From NCBI GenBank assembly GCA_021234155.1, contig JAJEKV010000086.1, positions 1,238,001 through 1,302,000 on the forward strand: DNA of 64,000 nt. Reading direction: 5' to 3'. This DNA comes from Isoetes taiwanensis (taxonomy: Eukaryota > Streptophyta > Lycopodiopsida > Isoetales > Isoetaceae). A program made the position numbers and the translations under genes. Position 1 is the stretch's first letter. Each line of letters starts with the position of its first letter. The notes beneath the pieces were generated by a model, which was given only the letters and a program-made list of their open reading frames with translations, made no database searches and was not told the DNA's origin. Positions 43,900 through 53,541 of the stretch are shown piece by piece.

Positions 43900-44130
43900 A
43901 CCTGCAAAGGGGCCAGAGTGCTGGCGAAGTAACAACGGTGACATTCAGAGCTCCTTCAAAAACCCATCTGGATGGGCTTGTCGGGTCTGCATTATTCGGA
44001 GATGAAGCTGCTGCTGCTGCGCTTATCATTGGATCAGACCCTGTTCCAGAAATCGAAAAACCCCTGTTTGAGCTGCATTGGTCGGGTTCCAGAGAGCGAC
44101 AGGGCATATCTACCATTCATAACAACTTTG
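43895..44130 (+). pseudogene. Chalcone synthase-like (type III PKS) fragment
   Basis: The plus strand reads 'KGARVL', a frame change, then '[20 protein letters not shown]', '[20 protein letters not shown]', '[10 protein letters not shown]' and 'PESDRA'. This matches chalcone synthase 'KGARVLVV.SEITAVTFR.P', 'HLDSLVGQALFGDGAAA', 'GSDP.PE.E.PLFEL' and 'LPDSDGAI'. The segment is from the second exon between the active-site Cys region and His region; neither catalytic residue is present. CHS condenses p-coumaroyl-CoA with malonyl-CoA in the cytosol to start flavonoid synthesis. It is fused directly to the lectin fragment, with about 75 codons preserved. Confidence 0.85.
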
Positions 44131-44310
44131 TGGATCTGTCTTTTTTTTTACCTGCTATTGGGGAGGTTTTTCAACGCATTTGGAACAAAACCGCGATAGA
44201 GTCCTACCACCCCATCACGAGCAATGATGCCTGTATTCGAGGGACAATCAGAATAAAGATTATTATTAAAATGGAAATGACATGTATCATTTATAAGCAC
44301 ATCCAAATAC

Positions 44311-45250
44311 CTGGAAAAGCATCCAGCACTGTGTGAAATGGTGTCCCCTTCATTTGCATTTGCCTACGAACAGTGTCCAATGGATAACACATAATTGTTG
44401 CAAATGTTGCAGACATCAATGCAGTCACAAAGGATGACTCTGGCCTTTTGCGGATCTCTTCCGGCAATGCCTTCTTGATCCTGCAAACTTCTACCATGAG
44501 ACATGCAGTTCTTTTTTCATGTCAGGACCCTAGCTGCACTGCACTATATGGTACAACTCGAATAACCTGCCAAGAGGGCACTTATTAAATATATCTGCAT
44601 CAAGTTTTCAGAAATCTTTTTCAAAGGCTTGTTAGACCCTCCATACATATTAGTCGACATAATAATCGACATTCTATGAGCCGAACTACTACCTGTGGAA
44701 GGTTTCCTTTCCAGTAGCCAGTAATGCCATCATCCTGCCCAATTTTGACTAGAGCCTGTAAAGGCAAACCATTTGATGCAATTTAACTTTGTAGAATATG
44801 TCCTGTAAAGGTACAATAATGATGCACAAGTATTAGGCATTGCAACCTGCCAGTTCAATTATGTTTTTCTATACATATTGTTGCCTACATATTTCAACTA
44901 AATTTACTGATAGGAAATTCAAAATGGCAGCTGCATTTGTTAAATATTCACCGATGCTTTCCATTTCTCATTTTGCAAGAAAAATACCTCGATAAACCCA
45001 ATGCTCTTCTTGGCACCTTCTCACGGAGCTCAGAACCCATGAATCGAGATGACCAAAATACACGCACATTACATTCACCGAGGATACAACCGCCTTTATA
45101 TGAAAAATGGAAGCCTTGAATTTCCAAGAATGCCATACGCACTGCATTAGAAGCTTCACTGCCGAGGGGAGCCGTCATAGCAAGGGGCCGCACCAAAGAA
45201 TTGCGCCAAACCACAAACAATGCCAAATCATTGGGAATATAATTCATCAA
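44311..45250 (-). pseudogene. Plastid/thylakoid ADP,ATP carrier (TAAC-like, SLC25) pseudogene
   Basis: Minus-strand exon remnants in order: 45250-44988 ('IPNDLALFVVW', 'MTAPL', 'VKLLMQCV', 'AKKSIGFIE' then GTATTT), 44755-44693 ('ALVKIGQDDGITGYWKGNLP', GT donor), 44566 to about 44531 ('VIRVVPYSAVQL', then broken) and 44480-44311 ('IKKALPEE', 'SFVTALMSATFATIMCYPLD', '[20 protein letters not shown]', GT donor). PLDTVRRQMQ is the mitochondrial-carrier signature (PxDxxRRxxQ), and the exon series follows the plant TAAC family. Splice sites are retained, so it came from genomic DNA rather than a cDNA. Frameshifts in the first exon, the missing middle repeat and the missing C-terminus make it non-functional. 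Confidence 0.83.
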
Positions 45251-45939
45251 AGCAACATGATGTCCGAGAAGTCGCTTTCCAGCCTGGGGTTAAACCCTTC
45301 CTTATGACAATTGTTTCCTCAATTCATAACCTTAGATGCTTTTTCACCTCCACATCCTTCACCGGGACAACCCACCAACGTAAATTGCAAAAAAAGAGAC
45401 GAGGGCTTTGTTTCTGTCCTGAATTTTCATTTTTTCTCACAGCTCGCCAACAAAGATTTAAACACAGAGGAGTTTCTACCAATCCTCATTAATGTGTTCC
45501 ACCTTCTCAAAGATGTTCCGAACACGTAAGAAGAAATAACAGAGGATAAAAGGCAAAAAAGGGCATATCATTGCCGGAATGTTGCTTGGGAGGATCAAGA
45601 ATATTGTCCCACAATTTTCCCTTTTGCAAGCTTTCTCCAAAACTTAGAACATTCGGCAGCTTGGCTTGACTATGGCATGAGAAGTGCGATGCAGAGCTCA
45701 GGACCGAACTGTGAGCAAATAAAACTCGTGAGGGAAGAAAGAAAGGGTCATTGCTTGCAGGGGAAGAAAGAAAGGGGGCGTAGCAGCCACCGGAGAGATT
45801 GCTTGAAGAGCAAGAAAGAGAAATTTTCGGACTTTTTATTTTTTGTTATTTTTTTTATGTAAACGTGTCATGCCTAGGTTTTTTTTCAGGGTGGAAATAT
45901 TAGGCTCAAACAAAAAATTGTAACCGCTTATATATATGT
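45251..45939. other. Spacer, no gene supported
   Basis: Short plus-strand frames (45311-45529) contain 'VFHLLKDVP', which resembles a chalcone synthase block by itself, but the flanking residues do not fit. A purine-rich part (45730-45830) precedes 'AACGTGTCATGCCTAGG', a word shared loosely with 48919. Confidence 0.35.
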
Positions 45940-45985
45940 ATTGACAAGAATTTACGCGCGCGCCAAGCCCTGAACGTTTCTCTTC
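45940..45985. repeat. GC-rich hairpin repeat, copy 2 (decayed)
   Basis: 'AAGAATTTACGCGCGCGCC' then AA, 'GCCCTGAAC' and 'GTTTCTCTTC' align with the hairpin at 42661 and the copy at 55713. With copy 1 it brackets the gene-fragment mosaic 43055-45250. Confidence 0.55.
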
Positions 45986-48900
45986 TTCCAACCCTATCAA
46001 CCAGACTTACGATATGTTCCAGATATTATCTAGCTTGAGATTTGTGATAGTTTAGCTTCCACAATAGGCATCCTTGAATTACAACTGATAGATTCAAACA
46101 AAGGTCGTCGCTTATTCTTCCTATCACTCTATCAACTTGCAGAAATCGACCTCGCAAAGATAGCCATGTGTTTTATGCTTTCAAGATAAATGCTATGGCC
46201 GTTGTAAAGCAAAATTTTTGTATTAACAATTGGTGCATGTCTTAGAACGGCATGGGCAAGGCGTAGTATCTAATATGAATAATAAAAAAATGATATTAAA
46301 ATCTAAAGGTTACTGATGACATGGCACTACTCAGTATTGCGTAAGAAAAAAAAGGGCACCGATATCGCCAGAAGAATCAAAGCCGTTATAATAAATTTCT
46401 TATAATGATAAACTTCTTGTACATATAAGTTCACTGACATAATCAATGTCCGCATCACATAACCATGTGCAAATTGCTACAACCATAACAATTTTAAAAA
46501 TCACCCAACTCAATTCTATTTTCAAAGAATCACCCAATCCAATTTTGGCCAAGCTTTTGAATCACAAGACTAGGGCCCGCAGAGGCATCTTCATTTTCCA
46601 ATATAGGGGCAATCCTTCAATCAAAATCTTGAGAGGAAAAGATAAAATGGCTCACTCAGAGTGCCACCAAACTCACCATGTTGCCGCCAAAGATTTTTTG
46701 GAGTAAAAGTATCGGCCCAAGATGTTACCTATTGCATGAATTATCTAAGCACCTTTTAAACAATGCAGCCACTTTTACTTGAATAGAACATAACATGATT
46801 GTAGCTACAAAATAATATTTTTATGCCTTTCTCTCCCCATAACATTTTCCTTATTCAAGTGGGAAAGGAATTCTACAACGTTCTTCCGTCATATATTTTC
46901 TAAAATGCAAGAACTAACAGTTCCTTTTTAGCTCGACATAACATTTGCATGAACACATGACATGCAAAGAATGTCATGGTGTGTAGGACAGAGCACATAT
47001 ATGGCCCCTCGCAACTCCACGTAAGGGAGGTACATCTTCGACCGCTAGCTCATTTTAATCGAATTTTAATTTTGCACCGCCATGCAAAAAGCGGCCCAAA
47101 CTATGAGCTTAACTTTCCGTGATGCCCCTTAAAAATGCTCTTGTTGGTATCCATACTCCATAGCATTGACACGCTATCGAAGAAGAAGCAAACTTTTCCC
47201 GCAAATAGTAAAGCTTTGCTCTTCGTGATTTTCTTCCGCTCCAACACCTTAATCTCCTTGATGCTAGGGGAATATCTCAGATAAACCAATGAATAAGAAA
47301 ACTATAACTAAGTTTAATTCTCCACAATTTTAGATACTCACAATGGGAACACCATCTCTACTCCAAGCCCCTCCACTGCTCTTCTAATTCTAAATGTTGA
47401 GCCTATCCCCAAGATTACGACGTATATCACTAGACCTTTTAACACCGATACCCTGCGCTTATTCTCGTGCACTTCCGGAGAACAACAAAAGTGTTGACTA
47501 ACCAAGAAAGAGTATTCAAACCATTTGTTAAAATGATAACATAAAAACAACATTGTACCACTTTAATCTGCAATGTATCTCCTCTTATTTGGGTTAGGGT
47601 CAATCACAACGGCCTTCCCCGGCCAAGAAGCTAAACAGATACGAGATCCTTATTTCCCTCGTATGATTAATCACTTACTAACTATGCAACAAGAACATTA
47701 TATTAACATATCATAACTATGCGCTTGCAAACTTCGCCTTCAATGAACATTCCTTCCGCCTCCAAATACTCACAAATGACACCTTATCGCACAATGTGGC
47801 AAAATGGGAAAAGGGAACCGCCTGAGAAGTGAGAAGGGAGGGATGAGCCATGGCGAAGGGAGCAGTGTGAAGAATCCATGTATGCCATGATGGCTAAGTC
47901 CATTTTATAAGCATGTGCCTAGTTTCTTTTTCGTCCAAGAATGACATTGGCCGCAAAAGCTCATTACATTTTGAGTCACAAAAATTATAGAAGCTTTGAA
48001 GGGCATTAGGTGCCAAGCAAGAAAAGCCGCCATTATCGCAATGATTCATGTTGCTAGGAGAAGATTCTCGCTATTACTTGGGATCCCGGACCGCTGCTTT
48101 TGGGCTTCTTCTTCGATTTTTGATTTCGCAGAAATGGTGGGCAGGGTTTTCTTACACAACAATGGCAGAATAGGGCTTAAAGACTGACTTTTCTAGCCAG
48201 AGCTTGAAAAGGTTTACTTCTAGCCAGAGTTGGGGTATTCTATGGGCTTTCTTGCAATGCCCATGGCTTAAACCGGGTTGTTTTAACAGAGAATTACTTT
48301 CATAGATTTGCTAGGTTATTTTCTCGGGTTCAAATCCCGGAATCTTTGAGAGAAAACTAGAGGAAAGCCGTTAATAGCGGTCAGATCAAGGGAAGACAGA
48401 GGGTCTGAAATCAAGAAAGCAAATCTGACAAACATTCTAGACTGGACTGATGCAAGAATTTACTTACAGATAGATGCAAGAAAACAGATAGATGCAAGAA
48501 AACTAAATTATCCGCGTTGGATTGCATTGCTCGCCCTGCAACTTGGCAGGGATTGTAACAGCAGCGGCAACTGGATCCAGGTATGGGAAGAACTGATTCC
48601 TCTACAAAGGAAGAAGAAAGGGAAAAAAGGCTAAAAAATAAAGAGGACCCAACTCCGGGCCGGAGCTTAAAGGAACTCCATAGCCTACCGCCTTTGCGAT
48701 CCTTCGTTCCTCCGCATTGCTTTTAAAAAGGGGATAAAATATAACCCAACCCATTTGCGCGATCCTTTTTCCAATGCTCGTTGATCCATCTTTTCAAGTG
48801 TCCGCATCTACAGCACAACACTTGAAGCCTGGTACGCAGGGGATCTTGGCAGATTAGAAGAGAAGAACGCACTAGAAGCCGAAGTCGTCACTCCCTTTTT

Positions 48901-49210
48901 TTCTTCATTTTTTTTCAAAGACACGTGTCTCTCCCAGGTTTTTTTTGCATCAAACAAAATAGAAAGGGAACATGCTTTATATATGGGTGATGTCATTGAT
49001 GGTAACCTTAATGATCCAAAGGGGGTTCACATTTTTTTTTTTGTGTAAAAACCATCTATTTTGTACTTATAATAAGGGGTATCTACTATTTATCTCACTT
49101 GTCTAGTTTTATTTTCAGGAGTATAAGAATATAATAAGTCTTTTTTATGCATATGATAAGGGATTTTCTTATAACACCAGGAACGCAAATGTCATATCCA
49201 GAATATGGAA
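45986..49210. other. Long stretch without a recognised gene
   Basis: AT-rich. Short open frames (46446-46706 plus, 47101-47289 minus, 47338-47553 minus, 47996-48187 plus) match nothing I know. A pol III B-box-like GGGTTCAAATCCCGG lies at 48329-48343 with T-arm-like pairing, perhaps from a SINE, but I could not fold a tRNA around it. 'CGTGTCTCTCCCAGG' plus poly-T and 'CTTTATATATG' at 48919-48986 echo 45862-45935. Confidence 0.4.
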
Positions 49211-49344
49211 GGTGTAATTTCGGCGAGCTCGAAATTTCGCCTGAAATTTCGAGGTGACATGGCAGATCCACGAGCAGCGTCAGCCGCGAGTGGACTCTGC
49301 CACGTCACCTCGAAGGCAAAATTTCGAGCTCGCCGAAATTCACC
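49211..49344. repeat. Foldback element with ~50-bp arms
   Basis: The left arm begins GGTGTAATTTCGGCGAGCTC and the right arm ends GAGCTCGCCGAAATTCACC. Inner parts 'TTTCGAGGTGAC' / 'GTCACCTCGAA' and 'GGCAGA' / 'TCTGCC' pair too, leaving a loop of about 25 nt. Transcription would give a long hairpin. It could be a small foldback/MITE or a hairpin RNA locus. Confidence 0.85.
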
Positions 49345-49435
49345 GACGAAAAAAAATGGGACACTGAAATTTTGTCTTTTTTTTTACTTTTCCGGCAAAT
49401 ATTCAACAGGAATGTTGGCGGCGCCGGTTAGAAGG

Positions 49436-49495
49436 GGACGGCAGGGGCCGACGGAGGCAGGGGCCGACGGAGGCAGGGGACAGCAGGGGACATAG
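49436..49495. repeat. Short GC-rich tandem repeat
   Basis: The 18-bp unit GGGGCCGACGGAGGCAGG is repeated twice exactly, with degenerate flanking units. Confidence 0.8.
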
Positions 49496-50213
49496 TCGAT
49501 TTGAATCGATCGTATTTTTCTTCTTGGAAGAAGCTGCTGTTTGGCCCTGTAATTTCAGGGTCCCTTTTTTTTCGTATAGGTAAATCCTGTGGGTAATGAT
49601 ATTCCATGCTAAATATATAGAAAACGTAAAACAACAAAACAAAGGACCAAGTATCTCTTGAAGTCAATAAATGATGATGTATTAGATTGTTGAATGCTCC
49701 CTATAGGCAATCCTATGGTGACCTCCATCGATGTATTCATAAAGAGAAGTCTTGTTGCATCAAAAGCCAAACACTTAGCCTTGCACAATCACGGATGTGT
49801 CTTTTCCAACTCATAAATGTCCTACAAAGACCTCACAACAATGCTAAAATTTTGGCAATTTTGTTGCCTAGTCTTTTCAGTTTTAACTGGCAGAATTAAT
49901 TTTGTGGCAAGGTTGAGAATGTGAGTTGATTGTGGAACATGGCAACTAGATGTTGAGCAGTAATGGCTTGAGAGTCAACATTCTTCAGAGCTTTAAGGTT
50001 GAATCTTTCTTGACAAGCAAAGGGGTAATGGGTAGGCTAGGTGGGTCTCTGGCAGTCTTTCATAGGTATGGTATTCGAGGGAGGCCCGTATTGACGTGAA
50101 CGCCATAAATAGATTAATATTCGTATTTTTTGTCCGACCATAAAGAAGGAGAGTTTTCCTGAAGATTGGGAGGCTGCTAAAGTAAATAGATAGATAGTAC
50201 TTTTTACGTCATA
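49496..50213. other. AT-rich spacer, no gene
   Basis: Nothing recognised; a few short frames only. Confidence 0.4.
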
Positions 50214-50465
50214 CCTAAAATGCAGTTTTGCATGTGGGCTATACGTAGGACAATACACTTTGTGTGTAGGTGTTGAACATGTAGGATAGTATTTGGGCCT
50301 AAAATGCAGTCTTGCATGTGGGCTATACATAGGACAATACACTTTGTGTCTAGGTGTTGAACATGTAAGATAGTATTTGGGCCTAAAATGTAGTCTTGCA
50401 TGTGGCCTATACGTAGGACAATACACTTTGTGTGTAGGTGTTGGACAGTAAATAGTATTTTGTCC
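50214..50465. repeat. Three tandem 84-bp repeats
   Basis: Units start at 50214, 50298 and 50382 (CCTAAAATG...), exactly 84 bp apart and highly similar. As 84 is a multiple of three, the minus strand stays open across all units (frame 50037-50585), with the peptide unit 'YCPTYSPHARLHFRPKYY' and a Cys-Ser-Thr remainder. Coding status is unproven. Confidence 0.88.
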
Positions 50466-51202
50466 CAAGGAGGGTCTGTGATCAGCCACAATGAGCCTGA
50501 CTACTAGGGATGGCCATGGGAAAGTATTTTGGGTGGTCCACATAATGTGCCATAACAGGAATCCAGAACCCACGATGCGGCCCATACTTAATGTATTGCT
50601 GGATCGTCTGCATCATGCCAGGCGATGAAGAGCCTCCGGCCTCATCTTCCAGCCGTTTGGCATGGCTCTCTGATCCTGATGGCCCTACAGCCCCGGATTT
50701 CATGAAGGCAGGTCGCCCTTTCTTCTCTATTTTAGTCCTTATTTTAACATTTTAGCACTGGATAAACTTAAAGATCATGACTCTGAAAAGTTTTCCAGCT
50801 TATAACTTTTTTTATGTAGGTTACTGTCTTCCCATTAAAGCCTTTTTGTACTGCCTTGGAAGTTGCCCAGGTAAAAATAAACTTATCTCAGAGATTTGCT
50901 TCTGAAAGCTTTGGTTTTTGTTATTATATGTAGCTTTGACTCTTACTTAGATTAGCAGGTCCCTTTCAGAGATCAGATTGCAGAAATTTTATATATATGG
51001 ACCACATAAATCATCATATTATATTCATGGTGGTAGCTTTACATGATGATGGTACTGAATCCTACCATGAGTCAGTAATGCATTCCACTTCAAACCCAGG
51101 CCTGAGCTATTTGCAAACTTAGCCATCGATCCACTATGCTAAGCATTAGTCTTCTATTTTGTAATGTATTCATCACAGACTAGAATGAGCAGAAACATCT
51201 TG
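50466..51202. other. 3' flank of NRL gene
   Basis: No gene is supported. It probably includes the 3' UTR and polyadenylation region of the minus-strand gene at 51203-53541 (AT-rich, AATGTATT words at 51162). Confidence 0.4.
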
Positions 51203-53541
51203 CTAGGATATTGAGTGCCGACGTTTCTTAGATTCAGCCTTCTTCTGTCCGCTGGATGGATCTTTGGATGACAACATATGAAAAGGGTTTAATTTGCTTA
51301 ACCTTTTGCTGAAGGAACTAAAAATTTTGTTTCCTGAGCTGGATTTTTCCATGCCTTGTTTTATGTTGACATGATCCTTTTCAAGGTCTGTTAGCCTCAT
51401 CCTCATTCTTGCCACCTCTAATTTTAGCTCTCTGTTTTCTCTTCTTATTGAAGAGTAATGGTCTCGTGGAGATATTGCAGCACTGAGAGGGACACCACCT
51501 GGCTTATTGTTGAAAGAGTTCTGCTCACCATCAACATATGAGACAGCCATGGCAGTCCTTAATCTCATTTGTTCAAAGTAAAGAACCTGAACTGTGACTT
51601 GAACTGGAAGTCTCTCATTTTGGGCTGCATGTTGGCATGCTTCTTGTGATAGTTTCTGTACATCAAGTAATTTGCAAAGCTTCTTTCTCTCTAGATCAGT
51701 TGATGTTGGATGTGCCTACAGATATCACACATGTATTTAGGTTAGCTCTAAAAACAAGAAACAGCCTTAACAAGACCTTAAAATGTGTTGAATAATGCGT
51801 CCACTTATGAATGAAGGGATTTTTGAACAAACCTTTAAGTAGATGTCAATTGCTCTATACAGGCCATCATCAGCAAGCCGCGCATGATCTGGAAACAATT
51901 CAGCAAGGGCAATGAATTTGTTGAGCTTGAGATTAGGGTCTGGAGCAATTTCTGCAAGATAGCCATCCACTAACTTTGCAACTCTCATGACTGAACTCTG
52001 ACAAGGAGAGCCAATGCCATCAGATTCATATGCATTTTGAGCTTTCGAATCATCGTTTTCCTGCTGCAAATAGTTCACAACGATTCTATGTACAGTGTCC
52101 ACATCAAATAGCGTATCACTTGAATATGAAAATGATGGAACAAGCAGATCATCAAGGGTTGCGCGCTCAAGTTGCAACCCTATCCTCTGCTCAAGAGTGA
52201 ATCTGCAGGCAACTGTGGTATCTACGAGTATGGCAGTTCTAAGAAGGCCAAATAAGAAGCTGCAAGAACACGCGTTTTTTTCTCTTGGTAACATACTCAC
52301 AATGCTCTCTACAACAATTCTTTGTTCATGCTCAATAGCAGTGGTGCTGTCATGAATTTTCAGTTTAGTCTTAAGATCCCGGCCAACATGTTTCCTATTG
52401 AATCCTTTCAAGATTCTATGAGCATAATGCATCAGAGCTGCTCCAATCATGTCCTGACGAAGTCCTCTAGACATCATGGCTGCTAAGACTCTCTGATACA
52501 GGTCAATTCTAAGAACAGACAGCTCGTCTGCCCATGATTCTGCTGTAGCACACTTTGCTCTAGGAGTGTCCATTCGACTAGAGTTGAAATCTGAACACTG
52601 TGAAAAACTAGACAATTGTTCTCTGCAAGCAGCATTTGCAGCTGCGTCAATACACCTGCTAACAATCCTTAATTCTTCAGCCAAAGGAAGCAAGTTTTCA
52701 CAGCTATGAAGAACTGCAGCAGCACTTCCAAGACTTTCTGTTGCAATTTCATCTAGAAAAGCTTCGGTGCGAAGGATGAGGTTTCCTTCACCATAGTCTT
52801 CACTCATATCAAGATATTCTGCTGCACATCTCAATGTGGCTACATTGCTTACTGTGATCTCAAAGTTTATGCCATAGCAGAATTTGGCAGCTAACTCAAA
52901 AGCTTCAGCACCCCCAGGTATTCCCGGAAGTTTGATATAAGCAAGATCCAAGTCCCTTGATTCTGCAACCAATCTTCTGATTGTTCCAGATCGAGATACC
53001 AAGGGAAACTTCAGTTACAGTAGGAAAAAAATTGTCAGAAAAATGGCAGCATTGTAAGAATGACCTTGAAACAAAGAAAAGTTTGTGATTTTAGAGGGTT
53101 TTAGAGAATCCCGTACCTTGTGAAGGGCGAAGCTTAAACCACCAGTCTCTACGACCACATCGGTTGGCACATCTGTAGACATGACCCTGTAGACCAAACA
53201 TAAATTTGTATCACCATGGAACTGAATTTATAAGACTCCAAGCCAAGAACAGAGCATTTTCTTATACAACTAATTGATTCTAAAAGAAACCATTGCCAAA
53301 ACATGGATGTTAATTGCCATGTATTGACTGCTGCAGAAATAGTACGATTCCAGCAGTCTGATCTACGAAATGCTCGTCAGAATTTGGAGGAAAATCCAAC
53401 AGAAGTAAGAAATGCAAATAAAAACGTATTACAATGACAAAGGAACAAGAAATTTAAGATCTGGAAGCAGTACCATTCTGCAGTCCGTTTCGCAGCGACG
53501 GACCAACGTTTGTTAGCAGAGGATTTATCAGGCTTAGCCAT
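51203..53541 (-). CDS. NPH3/RPT2-like (NRL) BTB-NPH3 protein, intact, 4 exons
   Basis: Exons on the minus strand: 53541-53474, 53186-53117, 53008-51833 and 51715-51203; all introns are GT-AG (287, 108 and 117 bp) and phases agree, giving 608 residues. The start ATG at 53541 gives 'MAKPDKSSANKRWSVAAKRT', ahead of the BTB domain (about 28-130: 'DVVVETGGLSFALHKFPLVS', 'AFELAAKFCYGINFEIT'). The NPH3 domain begins at about 205 with 'WADELSVLRIDLYQRVLAAM' and runs to about 487 ('RLPVQVTVQVLYFEQ'). A coiled coil follows at about 525-555, and the C-terminus is RRHSIS, like the RxS motif bound by 14-3-3 proteins in NPH3. Family members act as CUL3 substrate adaptors or phototropin and auxin signalling partners at the plasma membrane. 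The closest I recall is the At5g67385/At5g48800 clade. Length is usual for the family. Confidence 0.95.

Noticed and set aside
45480-45530. 'VFHLLKDVP' as a continuation of the chalcone synthase fragment
   Set aside because: Only nine residues match, the flanks do not fit, and the position is beyond the carrier pseudogene on the other strand.
42661-45985. Calling the gene-fragment block a Helitron
   Set aside because: No CTRR follows the hairpins and no 5' TC end was identified, so only the capture itself is claimed.
48240-48345. tRNA gene around the B-box-like GGTTCAAATCC
   Set aside because: Only a T-arm can be folded; no acceptor stem, D-arm or anticodon arm is convincing.
52095-52355. 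Plus-strand open frames inside 51.2-53.5 kb
   Set aside because: They are antisense shadows of the NRL exon 3.
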